64,000 nucleotides of DNA, from the NCBI GenBank assembly GCA_024663395.1, contig JANFAH010000036.1:593471-657470 (forward strand), read 5' to 3'. The notes beneath the pieces are model-generated. The model ran no database searches. It was not told where the DNA came from and was given only the letters and a program-made list of their open reading frames with translations. The position numbers and the translations under genes are program-made. Shown here piece after piece: positions 33,974 through 46,588 of the stretch (position 1 is its first letter; every line of letters begins with the position of its first letter). The stretch comes from Pisolithus tinctorius. Its lineage: Eukaryota > Basidiomycota > Agaricomycetes > Boletales > Pisolithaceae.

Positions 33974-36900
33974 TTAGGTGGTAGGAACCATCGCCCGTAT
34001 ACCTTCTGGAACAAGCTGCGCAGGGAGAGGCGCGATCTTGTCGAGTGGTGCTCGTTTGGCGAGGGCAAGCAGATTGAGGCGAATCCGTTTTGTGAGTGGT
34101 TCTTCGAGAGAATCGTTATTTGAGACGTCCTTGGGGTCCTCGGGGGACTCAGAATCCACATCCATTGATGAGCTGAGCATCACTTCGCTTCCTTCTTTTT
34201 TAACCGGATCTGGGTCCTCTGTGTGTTTCCGCTTGTGTTGTAACCTCTCGAGTGCTTGGGCAGACCAAATCAATGCATGCCCGATCGCTTCTCGTTCGTT
34301 AGCGACGGGATCAAGTGCATGCGTTGGCGTTTGCGCTTGCGGTAGGGATTGGGAGTCTGCTACAGTCATGTTCGTGTCCACGTCCACATCCTGGTTCCTG
34401 TTCCCGTCACCTTCCCTGTCGCTCTCAACATCGACCATTCTATCGGGGATCGTCCCACACGTTGATTTTGGAGTATCTTTAATACGCCCCATCGCGCCCG
34501 TATCGTCACCCACACCAACGCCATTTTCGACATCAGTAGGTTCCAGTATTGATACACGTGCTAATTCATCAGGGCTCCGAAGCAGCGCTGCCATATCAAG
34601 CGGTGCGCGGAGCATAGCGAGTATCGAGGAGGCAATTGGGAGTATGAGGATACGGGCGAGAGCCGGAGAGGAACCTGGTGGGAAGGCGAGTGTGTGCCTA
34701 AGGTTAGAATTGAGTGGCAGCTCAGGTGAGGAAAGCAATGTCGAATTCGTGGGTCCCAGTTCGGGATCGAATTTTGGCTGAGGCACGTGAGATTCAGGTC
34801 TCAGCACATCGGGGATCGAAGGAGCAGCGCCTTGTGTTTGCCGGAAGATGTCACGAAGGAAGGAGTGTCTTCCGCGCGTAACGGAGTCAACGAGGTGTGT
34901 CTCGACGTATCGTGCGACGGGGACGCCGAGGGGTATGTCTGGATCAGGCGGGATCTGGAGAGTCGAAGATTCGTGCATCGGATAGAAGGCAAGATACGTG
35001 GCATGCACAACCATGTCGTTAGCATACAGATAAGAAGTAGTAGCAGAGCTGCGTCAGGAGACTGAAAAGCAGGCAGGAAGCGTCAAGACATACCTCAACT
35101 TCAGGAGGACGACGCAGGAATTCTGCGAGGCTGCGTACATAGGCGAACCCGTCAACACCGCCATATACCACGTCTAGTAAGTAATCCCATCCGTTTCTAA
35201 CGGTTGCATCCGTCCAAAAGTCAGATTCAGTTTGAGACACGGATGTATCCGTTGACGGCCATGGTGACGATGATGGAGGGGACGAGTGCGGAATCTGTCT
35301 AGACGAAACGCTACTTCGGAGTGCTGCAAGTAAATTCTGCTCGTTCGCACACGTATTGGCACGTGAAGCCGGATCTGCAGCTAGGCTACCAAGAAGCTCC
35401 GCAAACGTACCCCAGTCGGCTGGCAATGCCTCACGAGAGGTTTTCGAGGCTGATGCCGTGTGTTCCTCCTGGTCTGTGTCCTTGAGTCGAGATCGGGTAG
35501 CTGAGTGGCGTACGATAGTCCAATGCTTTCGTTTGTTTATAGGGCGGACAGTTTGCGCGGTCAACTTGGTGCCCGGTGAATAGGTGTGTCGGGTGTCGAC
35601 GGTGGTAAGATGGGGATATGGATGGTTTGAGGGTAGTCGTATGGCTTGTGGCGTGTAGGAAGTACCTTCCGTAGGAGGGGGCGGGTATAGAGCGGACAGC
35701 TGCGGTCGAGAGGGAGGGTCAGGTACAAAGACAGTTGAGGACTGAAAAGGGGTCCTCCACTATGCGATGGTCAGCGTAAATGTCGTTGACAAGTAATGGT
35801 AGGGCTTAGCTCACTTTCAGCATAGGCGAGGCTGCCATCAGGGTAGTATGGAGGACCTTCTTTCTCGAATCGTAACCTTTCTTTCTTGGTCTTGTATCGC
35901 TTGCCTAGACAAAGGGTGAGTAGAGATAGCTAGAACGTATTAACGATGGCACCTTTGATCTTGAGGGCAACCATCATCTCGGCCCAATCAGAACCAGGGG
36001 GGAATGCACCAACGCCATCCTTGGACCCCGGTAAACGACCCTCTGCATCCAAACTTTCCGACATAGTTGCGGGTGCGTTCTTCTTCGAACCGCGACCTCT
36101 CCTGGTAGGACCCGGGGTAGTCGACGGAGCGGGAGAACCGGCGGGAAGACTCCCGTCCACATCTCGCAATGTAGAAGTGTCTTCTTCGTCGACATTGACG
36201 GGAGTGCCGTCGTCGTCGTTCTCAATTTCGACGTTCCAGTTTGTTTCGTACTCGATGACGTGTGCGGAAGCTTTGGATATGTGTTCTAGACCCCAGGACT
36301 CGATACGCTCTGCTTCGTTGTAGTATATCGAACCGGGAGCATTGAATATCTTAGCATTATTGATGACTAGGCGGAAGTCAGTCTAGGAAAGCGGATGGTT
36401 GTCAGCATCAGGTCGGAAACGATGATGGCACTATGTGAGCAATGTTGACTGCGTTCCGGAAAGACGACGACGGTCGCCAATACCCACACATGCAGATGGG
36501 AAACTTGGAGTTGCTCGTGGGACGGGCGAAAAGTGGGGACTCACAGAGAACTCTTCGAGGGAGCGATACTTTCCGCGCTCAACCTTGGTGGTCATCGTGC
36601 CAAAATCCATGGGATTTTTTATCACATCCGTATAACCAGGCACCTTGTCAGGATCCACTGGATGAATGAAGAAAGCATAATCATCTTTTCTGGGCGGATG
36701 TCAGTTCTGTCTCCTATGTTGAACGCACAGTTTATGGACTCACTTCTTTATTTGTACAATGAGTTTACTGAGGACTTCTCTGAGTGGTTTCAACTTGACT
36801 GGTCTTGGAGCTTTCTTGACGTCTCCATCCTGATTCGGAGGGATGCTTTTGAGGTTGGATTTCTTTCCAGCCTTTGCAGCCTTGAGCGCTTTGAGAGAAG

Positions 36901-37017
36901 GCAATACGAGCGTAATTCCTGAATGCGAGTGTCCATTTAAGCCTGTTTTCAAGCCCTGATTGCGACGTCGACGCCTGGTTTTCGTGTTCGCCCAACAAAT
37001 CGACTGCCGTCGGACAT
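33974..37017 (-). CDS. BRD7/BRD9-like bromodomain protein
   Basis: A multi-exon nuclear protein. The N-terminal basic stretch (VLPSLKALKAAKAGKKSNLK) leads to a bromodomain: KDDYAFFIHPVDPDKVPGY, DVIKNPMDFGTM, then across an intron NNAKIFNAPGSIYYNEAERI. The Asn in KIFNAPG, which contacts acetyl-lysine, is kept. Downstream come a low-complexity linker (GRGSKKNAPA), SSTVFVPDPPSRPQLSALYPP, and a long C-terminal part reaching VPEGIRAMVPTT at 33974. By family this would be a chromatin reader of a SWI/SNF-type remodeller; that role is inferred. Exons checked at 36640-36700, about 36400, 35560-35750 and 35019-35014 keep frame. The start is uncertain; an ATG at 37017-37015 is in a different frame from the first secure exon. 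Confidence 0.8.
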
Positions 37018-37511
37018 CGCTGGAAAATGTTTACAGATGCTTATGTAACGTAATCCAGTGATCAATCACATCACGTGCTGATGGAGATTGACAGGGGCAA
37101 TTTGCCCAAAAGGGCTCACGCGTCCGAGAGGTTCACCGAAGACACCACCAGACTAACACGCAGCGGCTTATAACATGTACTGGTGAGGCTAGCTACTCCT
37201 CCAACCTCTCAATTTCGCGTCTGTGATAGCTTCAGGACTGATGATTGGGGCTTTTTGTTAATATTGCCGAGTCTTCCATCGTGGCAGTCCTGAGGTAGGA
37301 ACTCAGAATGTCACGTCTTAGAACATCTCGTTGCTTTGCTGGTGACTGATGCTACTTGAATTATGTACGTAAATAATACATTGCAAACGCGCCCTTGCAC
37401 TGAAAGCTGCATCCAGAGTGGCTCAACACGCTCTCCACCGCAACCACATGTCTGGTAACTCTATGGAATCTGAACTTGCATACCCCCTGACAGTCAAAGA
37501 GCCGTTCAACA
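37018..37511. other. Intergenic between divergent genes
   Basis: No gene is seen. It probably holds the bromodomain-gene promoter on the left and the 5' end of the BTB pseudogene on the right. Confidence 0.45.
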
Positions 37512-38350
37512 ATGCCTGACGCCGACGTGATCATCAGAACTGCTGATAAAGTCGACTTTCGAATCTTCAAATGCCTGCTTTCACTCACGTCTTCCGTCTT
37601 CAAAGATTTGCTTGCTCCTGGAGGCCTTAAATTCGAATTTTATGCAGACCCTACATCTATCCCTGCCATTACTGTAGTCGGAGAACATCACGACGATAGA
37701 CTCGCTACTCAGGCTGGTCTATCCAGGCGCAATTTACCCGAACCCGCCTTTTTCTTCTTTCGATGATGCTAAACTGTTCCTCGCTGCAGTTGCCAAGTAC
37801 AACATGATCCCAACAATCGCTGACCGTGCCAAGGAACTGGTCGCAGACCAGTTTCTGAAGGAACACACCGTCTCCTTGTATGCAGTCGCATGCGAACATG
37901 GGTGGTGCGATCTTGCGAGAAAGGCAGCATGGGCAGCGTTGAAGATTAGGGATTTAGGGCAGCCAGGTCGAGGGAGGATACGTCAAGGAGTTGGAGACCT
38001 TGCCGGCGGCTGCATTTTACAGACTGCTGGAGTATCATCATGCATGTGGTGTTATTGCTAGCGAGCTGAAGTTCGATTCCGCATCGTTCCCACCGGCCGG
38101 GTGCCCTGGAGATATGGATGTATGCGCAGTGGAACGAGCATCGCCAATGGCTTGGGAAGAAGTATGTGAAAGCCTGTCGTAGCAGACTGCTGACTCGGCC
38201 ACACCCGTCTACAATTCGAAGAACGTCTACCAAAGAATGGCTTTATAACGACGAGCGTACCCTCAAACTCCATATGTGCCCTAGCTGCCCTGCACAATTC
38301 AAGTCATTCCGCAGAGCCTACGCCGCGAAGGTCAGAGAGGGCAATTTCCA
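37512..38350 (+). pseudogene. BTB/POZ domain gene, frame-broken (paralogue 1)
   Basis: It starts with PDADVIIRTADKVDFRIFK, the beginning of an Agaricomycete BTB domain, then SSVFKDLL. The frame breaks near 37715 (one extra base before LRLVYPGAIYPNPPF), again near 37970 (before GGYVKELETL), and again near 38110. Between the breaks the reading is good, with ADRAKELVADQFLKEHTVSL and FYRLLEYHHACGVIASEL. Such proteins may be adaptors for cullin ligases, but many are lineage-expanded and uncharacterised. Related to the BTB copies at 46589-47568 and 57120-58040, but distinct from them. Confidence 0.75.
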
Positions 38351-39802
38351 CAGTGAGTTAGCCTGTCCGTTTGGAGCCTAGCTTTGGCGTTCATTACGGA
38401 GCCATAGGTAGAATTGGAATTTAGGTCTTGATCGCCAGGACCATGCACATGTAGCAGCAGACAACCGGTTTCACTTTGTCGATCTTAGTAATCCCAGGTC
38501 TTCCAAAACCGAGTGGCAAACGTGTCGACGTTTGCAGAATACGGACCAGCAGCTCCCCATTTTCTTGTGTCATGCCACCGCTTGAGGTGCCGGACAACCA
38601 CTAGAAGAATACTCGGAGGACGACTCACGTTCCAAAGCCGATGTCACCTGCGTTGCGTTTTATTCCGTACAAGACAACAATGACAAGGGAATAGTCAGTA
38701 AACAACGTGAGGATCAACCTGCTAGTAGTTCCAATGTTATTGTATATACTGAACTGTCTAGAGACCCTGGCGTTAGTGCCTGACGCACCCATATATCTTC
38801 ACTAGAAATTCTGAATTGCAGACGACTGGATGCTACGAGGGCTTTGTGGGTTCCTGCCACTCCGTCGGGGGGATGGATGGACTGAGTCACTGAGAGATGG
38901 CCCGCCTTGTACGTGAAGACAGATCCGACTGTCGCTCACGCACCCGACTTCCGGTGCCGTCGACCCATATGAGGTTGTTGCGGAGAGGTCGCTATAAATA
39001 TGTAAGTGGTGCAAGGGCGATTTGCACCCTCGTCAAGCTGTACAGGAGTAAATCTAGTATATACAAGGCGCCAGCGATGGGGTCCTATCTCAAGCTGGAC
39101 TGAGAAATTCTCCACTGCAAAGTTCTTCCGCCGAGAATTAATACAGAGGAAGAACTTCTGGAGCATTTGCGAAGATAGAAATCAATTCCTTGTCACAATT
39201 GGTAAAAGTGATTCCAAGACTTGGTGCCCTGAGGTCACGTGTAACTGGGACGTGCCACAACGTGATTGCCATCTAAGGTTCTAACGTCACATTACGGTGG
39301 GCGAGAAGGATCAATTCAAGGGTTGAGGTTTCCAGGGTTCCATGTACCTCTTGTCATCGGTTACGTAAGTCATTGTAATCGGTTGGTGTAGTAAGGAACC
39401 AAAGACCCGAAGGAAGACGATCGTTCCCTCCTCTCGACTACCAAACAATGCTGGTGAGTTGACAGTAACTTACCTGCCTAGTTCCTATATGCTATTGTAG
39501 CCGTCTGATAATATCATAACGGCCTCGAGGTGCACCGTGTCGTGCATTAGCATTGTATATTTTTTGGGTATCTTGGTGCGCCCGGCGATAGGCCGTCCCG
39601 AAGTCCATATTGAATGTTAAGTGCATCATTACGACCGCAGTATGACCCCTCCAGCTGTCGTACATAAAAGCACGCATTTTCCTACCCATCCACCATCGCT
39701 GCCACGGTCAGTCGCCGAACCATCCTCACCGCTACGAAGGAATACTGCTGAAATTCGGCTAACAACTCGAAGCGCTGTCACCGCTGCTATTACTCGCGCA
39801 AG
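38351..39802. other. Intergenic, promoter side of gcs1
   Basis: No gene is recognised. Open frames up to about 95 codons (for example near 39006-39284) have no domain. The last few hundred bases should contain the gcs1 promoter. Confidence 0.45.
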
Positions 39803-42531
39803 ATGGGTGTGCTTTGTCTCGGGACACCACTTACCTGGGAAGAGACAAAGAATCACGCAGATCATGTCAGAAACCATGGAATCATTCAATTCATTCATGC
39901 CTGGCACAAGGTGAAAGATCGTACTGGCGACGAACTTTTGTGGGGTGACGAGGTAATCTATGCCTATTCGCTAGCGCTCACTCGCACTGGCATTCATGGA
40001 TTTGTTCGTAAGGTCGAGTGTATGGTGGTTGTGGTCGATGATGAAAAGAAGGAAGCAAAGGTTTCCCTTCGCCAAGCAGAAACTCTGGAAGAACTCGGTA
40101 AAATTGTCGGAACACTTTCTAACGACACCTCTCCATCGTAAGTGCTAGTATGCATTGCTTGGACCCATTGCTCATGTCTTCTCCAGTACACCTGTAGCTG
40201 AAGTTTCACCCTGAGTATGGGAGGTTTATGCTGGAGTCTACTCCTGGCTCCCCTTATACGGGTTCGATTGCAGGCCTCCTCTCAATGGAAACAAACATGC
40301 ACTACAGGTACGTCCTGCGCAACTCCATTTGTCCTACGTTGCTGAGGCCAGGGAATACAAGACGCACGCTGGCGCGAAATCATCTGAGGAAAAACGAAAT
40401 TCCTGCTCACTCTGACATCGTTCCCACGTTTGGGTACCAGTTGACGTGTTCACAGAACCACACTATGACCCGAAAGATGCGAAGTCCAGTCGCAGTCTAT
40501 TTTTGACCTGAAGAGATCACGCACCCTCACACACGATTTTCGTCAGTATTCTCTGTGATATCACTTTCTTGTACCTTATTCTCCGAGCAGCACCCTTACT
40601 GCCAACATAAGAAATCGAAGGGGATCCAAGGTTGTCGCCAATCTCCCAATATTTAGGGATGAAAGAACACCACAGCCTTTTGTTGATCCTACCATACCAT
40701 GGCAACGTGACATATACCCAGAGGATTCCGGTAAGATCCTCTTTCGGGTCAGTAAGGGTTGCTTACCCTTCTACAGAAGCTAAGAATGGCGCAGCCTTGA
40801 TAGACCACATATACATGGACGCAATGGGGTTTGGCGGGGGTTGCTGTTGTTTGCAGCTTACATTCCAGTGTTGTAGCGTGAACGGAGCACGGCGGATGTA
40901 CGATGCCCTGATCCCGATTGGTCCCCCTTATGGTATGGGTCACCGATGATTCTCGGATACGTTCTAACAGTCCTGTGTCTTTACATAGCTAGCACTCACG
41001 GCAGCTAGTCCAGATTTGGCGCGGGTATCTTGCAGGATGTGGACTGCCGCTGGAACGTTATTATGCGGGGTCTGTGGATGACCGAACACGGGAAGAACGC
41101 GGACTTGAGGTGGGCGAACATTTTTATGTTCTCGTCGGTTTGCTTACGCCATTCAGCCGTTGAAGAATAGCAGGTATATCATTCCTAAGTCCCGATACGA
41201 CAACGTTTCCCTAGTACATTTCTTCCGAATGGGCCAATAAGCCAGCGTATAATGACACTGTCGTACCCTATGATGAGGCTATTAAAGATCGCTTGCTCAG
41301 TCATGGTGTGTAGTCATTGCTTCAGTTTCTCTTGCGCGTCTTTTGAAGTCGAGCGGAAGGTATCGACGAAATGCTTTCAAAGCATATCGCACATCTGTTT
41401 ATCCGTGATCCACTCATGATATTCTCTGAAACTATTCACCAAGATGATAGTTCTAGCGTTGACCATTTCGAGGTGATTGACCTTCATTAGTCCTAGCGTC
41501 ACATTAAAGCTTCTTGAAGAAGTATACATTCCACGAATTGGCAAAGTCTCCGACTTAAACCTCCTCTTCCTGGCTCTTCCATGGGCTGGCGCGTCGAGTT
41601 CCGCACCATGGAAGTACAAATGACGGATTTTGAAAATGCTGCATTCGCGGTGTTCATCGTTCTGCTTTCCAGGGCCATATTAGCTTTCAAATTAAATTTC
41701 TATGTTCCTATCTCGAAGGTATAGCTCCAGGAATTGCCTAGGTTTTGTACAACTGATAAGCGCTTAGGTAGATGAGAACATGCAGAGGGCTCAGAAGCGA
41801 GATGCAACACGTACCCAAAATTTTTTCTTCCGCAAAAACGTAGTTCCACAGGGATATGCCACTCCAGCTGCCGGCTTAGCTCCATCCGGGTCATCTACCC
41901 CTAGCGAGTGCGGTGATTGTGGTATGGCCTACACAAATGAAAGAACGAAAACTAAGGAACTGCTTCCCAACGCTCGCACGTCCTCCAACCACTGACGATG
42001 GTTCGGTTGAAGATGAATATGAGGAGATGTCTATCAAAGAAATATTTTGTGGAAAGGTATTCTTTGGCCGACCATCCGTGGGGAAGGAAGGCATTGACTT
42101 GGTTTAGGGGCCTACGTTTCCAGGGTTGCTGGGACTTGTGGATGCTTATCTCGGGACATTGGAACTGACTCCAGTTGAAAGAAAGAAAATTGACAAATAT
42201 CTTGGCCTCGTTCGTGGTCGTGCCGATGGTCTGTGGCCATCTGATAGATTGGTCCTAGTGATGGCTGATGTCTACAAAGGTACATTGCAAACGCCCGCTA
42301 CATGGATACGAAGCTTTGTAAGGTCGCATCCGGCGTACAAGTTTGATTCGGTTGTCAGCCAGGAGATTAATTATGATCTGCTGATTGCTATTGACCGGAT
42401 GTGAGTCATTTCGCGACCTTCACCTCACTAGCGACCGTTAAGGTCATATTGTTAGTGAGCGGGGCACTTTGTGCGCCCCGGAACTTCTACCAGAGGGTTA
42501 CAGTCAGCCATACCTCAACGGATTTCATTGA
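39803..42531 (+). pseudogene. Glutamate-cysteine ligase gene with many frame breaks
   Basis: First enzyme of glutathione synthesis (ATP-dependent ligation of Glu and Cys, cytosolic). It starts MGVLCLGTPLTWEE and includes [121 protein letters not shown] and SQEINYDLL, with the last exon ending ERGTLCAPELLPEGY (stop 42529-42531). Introns are short; those at 39953-40012 and about 42231-42281 are multiples of three and open. Reading needs frame changes near 40200, 40455, 40506, 40928 (C-run), 41012, 41040, 41075, 41210 and 41930. Either a pseudogene or a badly resolved stretch of assembly. Confidence 0.85.
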
Positions 42532-43289
42532 AAAAATCAACACCCCGACTGTTAGGGTCCGTTCACGACTCTGTAATAAGGAATTTGGGCAACCTCTTCT
42601 GAATAGAACTTCGTGATGCATTTTTCGTGTGGACATGTATGTTCCTTGAGAGTTGTATCTGCAAAGATGTTGTTGAACTACTGGTATTCATATGATTGTA
42701 AGACGTATTAGAGGGGTCGTATAGTAGGATTCAGAGAATGCTGCGTGGCGAGCGGCATTATACATGCTATTAGACGAGCTTGGAATGAGTATGCACTGCG
42801 ACACTGCAGACGTAGTAGGACAAAAACAAGGGAACAGCGACAAAGGTTGTGCATTGTCAGTGGTATCAGGAAAGCTACAGTGAAACTGCTGTGTCCGCAG
42901 CATCTGACGCGTGTATTGTGGAGTGAATCCAAAGTGGTCTGTGGCCAGTTGAATCTACACTCGTCCAGGGCCGGTGACACACTGCCCGCCAGAGGTCACG
43001 TGTGACTGGAGTGGTACCCACCCCGCACCCCCTCGACCCCTCGCAGTCCAGTGAGGCCTGGCACCGGCAGGCGTCTGTTTCATTCTGCGACATTATTTTA
43101 TTAGCTTGAGGCCAAAAAATTGCCCAAGCGACTTTTCGTATTCTATCTTCGTCCTCCAAGACGAAATGTCAGCGTGGTCGTCCCCGTCCAGTCAGTCCAG
43201 CTGACTTGTACCAACTGTACACTAATGTTTATCTACAATCAGCGTTACGACAGGCGCCGCTGCCTACACTCTCTGACACAGCAGAGACT
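42532..43289. other. Intergenic between gcs1 and the ZIP gene
   Basis: No gene is seen. The open frame at 42745-43005 has no recognisable domain. Confidence 0.45.
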
Positions 43290-45369
43290 ATGCGAGAGCT
43301 CCGGACAAACTCTCTGACCATCCTTGCGGTCTTTCTTGTCTCTCTATGTGGTATGTCCATGATTCCTGAGACCCACAACCGCCCCGAGTCACTGATGCTC
43401 GTGGCGCACACCAGCCGCATCCTTTCCCACACTCTCCAAACGTATCTCGTTCCTCCGTATACCTCCCATCGTGTTCTTCATTGGCAAGCACTTCAGAACG
43501 GGTGAAGTGGACTGAGTACCTTTACAGTCCCTTCTCATCTCCGTCCTTCATCTCCGTCACGTGTGAGTTCACACTCGCTTATTCATCAGCATGACGTAGG
43601 CGTCATATTATCTACCGCGTTTACCCATCTTCTGCAAGACGCCTTCGAGGCGCTGAGAGATCCCATCGTACGCGCACAATGGAAGATAGGCAAACATACA
43701 GGCTTGATAGTGTACGTCGATATACCGGAGGAGATCGCATCGTCATGACATGACTGACGTGTCGTTACTTAGATTAGGGTCTCTGTTGCTCATCTTTTGA
43801 TCGAATGTACGTCCGTTCTTCCTTTGGTCGTTTCCTTTGACTTAGCACCACAAGATACGTCCACGGCGTATGTGGACCGTCTCCAATCATATAGTTCACC
43901 CACCGTCACGCCAGGGTCCACCCCTCGCAACCTCTCGCACTCCCGGAACGATGAAGGTGACCAAGAAGAGGCGTCGGGATGCTCACAAACACCTGTCAAA
44001 CTCATAAACAACGTGCAGAGTCACGACCGGGAAAACCAGCCTCTACTGAATCCTAGAGCAGATCGTCACTGTTATGATAACGATAACAATCACAAACATA
44101 TCTCGACTTTGGTCACCCAGCTCAACACGTCTACAGACAGCGCCCAACAGGACGGGACGCGGACAGATTTGCAAACTCCATCGCACCCTCAACAATACCA
44201 ATGCTCACACTCGCATCTACAGCGCCATTCCTCAAATTACGGCGCAACGACTTCACAAGCTGACGGTAACCCGCATGCAACGTACCGTGACGGCCATGTG
44301 CTACCGACTTCTAGCGTAAGCACGCATACTGCCCAGCGCGCTCGACAATTTGACGGAGCAACTCAGGTGTGCCCACCATAATCGAGGGCCACCATAGACA
44401 CGAGCCACGTACGGCCCACTCGGCACACCATGAAACGAGGGCCACGGTTGCCTTATTTTTACGGTCCTGACGAATTTGGACAGGGTACGACACTCGGCGT
44501 TGGAGGGATACACCACGATATCGAGCACACGTGCCAGCATCATCATAGTAACGTCGGGAACGAGCTCAGGATTGGGAAGAAGAGACAGATAGTTGGGATA
44601 CTCGTGCGTGTCTCTGCGTGAAACTGACCATGGCTGACACGGCAAAATTGAACGTAAAGGTGTTACAATTTGGGATTATGATCCACTCGTTCGTCATTGG
44701 GCTCACTCTCGCAATCAAGACCGGATCCGATTTGGTAGAACCTTTTCTTGCATCATATCCTATCAGGTGTACTCACCGGCACTGTCTTCTTCCACAGCAT
44801 CGCTCCTCGTAGCCGTCATCTTCCATCAACTCTTTGAAGGCCTCTCGCTCGGCATTCGCATTGCATCGCTCCCGTCATCCTCTTCTTCCGATGCGCTTCC
44901 CAACACCGAAGGCGAAGGACACCGCCGTTCAATGAGCCCAACGCTTCGCGACATTAACGTCGAACACGGTTTCACGGCACACCCACGTAATACAAAGAAT
45001 AGAGATTGGATTTTATCGATATCTTAAAACCGACCCTGGCATGTTCGTTTGCAGTGGCGACGCCTGTGGGTATTGCGTTGGGGATGATGCTGTTTGGGGC
45101 CGGGGTGATTCCGGTATGTCTGATCTCCTCTCGCCTTTGTATTTCCACCTGATGTACTCGCCACACGATGCGACGTAGCTCACATGCGCCTCATACAAGG
45201 CCTCATGTCCGCCGTATCCGCCGGTATGCTCATCTACGCTGCGTGCGTCGAGATGCTTGCTGCGGACTTCGTCATGGACCCAACGCTCTGGAGAAGTGGG
45301 TGGAGGAGACAGTGTGTGGCTTTGGGAAGCTTGCTCGTGGGTGCCATTGGGATGGGCGTCGTGCCGTAG
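43290..45369 (+). pseudogene. ZIP-family zinc transporter, frame breaks present
   Basis: A plasma-membrane-type ZRT/ZIP transporter by sequence. The N-terminal helix is LTILAVFLVSLC, then across an intron SFPTLSKRISFLRIPPIVFF. Next are HFRTGVILSTAFTHLLQDAF (histidine in helix 4-type motif), a hydrophilic His/Ser/Asn-rich loop (about 43870-44380), HSFVIGLTLAIKTGSD, VAVIFHQLFEGLSLGIRI (the metal-binding HQxFEG motif), LKPTLACSFAVATP and LIQGLMSAVSAGMLIYAACV. The metal-site residues are all present. Breaks: ATCTTTTGATC near 43795 lacks one T to read IFLIE, and frame changes are needed near 45020 and 45115. It may be functional if these are assembly errors. Pieces of it recur at 47740-48450. Confidence 0.8.
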
Positions 45370-45405
45370 GATACATGACAAACTTAGGCAATTGACGGCC
45401 TACCT

Positions 45406-46200
45406 CACTCCACCTCGTCCCATTATAGGCGGGTGATAGTAACGTGAGTAGGTATTTCGTAGCTGCCGAGTGTCGCGCCTCGCAAGGTATCGTGTGGGCG
45501 TATATAGGTCACAGTAACACGGGGGAGGAGGGGGATGTCTGCAGTCTCAGGTGTTGACGGGTTCTTCGTACGATCCCGCGTGTGATCACCTGTTTTCTAC
45601 TTCCGGACAGAAGTGTGCTTGCAGCGTTGCAACTTGAAACCAGATGATGTTGAATGAATGACTGGGTCACAAACCCTGGCTCGACCTATGAGGGCTAGTC
45701 TTTGCGAAGACTCGTAGCAGACAGGTCATTTAGGGACGAGCGTGCAGGGAAAAGTTTGCTTCCACAGATGAGTTTAAAGTCAGGGATGGTCCTCAGGAAA
45801 TTGGAGGCCATTACTTCCGGCGTGCTGCCGCATCCTGACATTCCGAAAGCAGGCAATAAGTGAGAGTCGAGTGTCGAGAAGGCATTGATCGGGCTCACAA
45901 GAAATAGACTTGTCGTCGAAGGCGGCGAACATATGCGAGGGGATACGGCTGAGGCTCTGAAGCTGACCGGGAGATTTCTCCCATCATAGGTGGGTGATAG
46001 TAAGATGAGTGGGCGTATATAGGTCAAAGTAGCATGGGAGAGAATGGGGGATGTCTGCAGTAACGGGTTCTTCGTACGATCCGCATGTGGTCACTCGTTT
46101 TCTAGCTTCCGGATAGGAGTGCGCTTGCAGTGCCACGACTCGAAATCAGACAATTGTGAATGAATGACCGATCACAATCCCTGGTTCGACCTACGAGGGG
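45406..46200. repeat. Tandemly duplicated spacer (about 260 bp, two copies)
   Basis: Copy 1 (about 45425-45690) and copy 2 (about 45975-46200) share GGGTGATAGTAA, GGGCGTATATAGGTCA, GGGGGATGTCTGCAGT, GGGTTCTTCGTACGATC and GAATGAATGAC in order. A third, weaker copy lies near 55780-55925. They flank BTB pseudogene copies, so they are probably 3' flanks carried along in segmental duplication. The piece between the copies (45830-45970) is matched at 56510-56620. Confidence 0.75.
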
Positions 46201-46588
46201 TACGATCAACACATGAACCCTCAACCACATCCTACCCTCTGGTTTTTGCAAAGGGATGCGAACCATACAGGAAGGTGGAAGTCATGTTGTTCCACGCCTG
46301 CAGCATCCAAAGGCGAATGCTACAAAAAATGCGGACGGTGCGTTCGACTATATCGTCGCTGGACTGCAACCTAACGCGACGGGAAAATATCTCAGAAAAA
46401 CTGACTGTTTTCAGCTGAAGTCACTATTTGGTGGACGAAGCGACGAACTGACTGACTTCGTAATGTTAAAATTATTATTCCTCGTCTCTGGAGCAAGTAG
46501 TTGAGAATTGCGTAGCATCGAAAAAACTGCCCTCACCCAGTGTCCCAGCTTCCGTAACGCAACGACTCTCGCGATCGGAGAATGGTCT

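Noticed and set aside
33978..34781. 267-codon plus-strand Ser-rich frame
   Set aside because: Antisense to the C-terminal exon of the bromodomain gene; low complexity and no domain.
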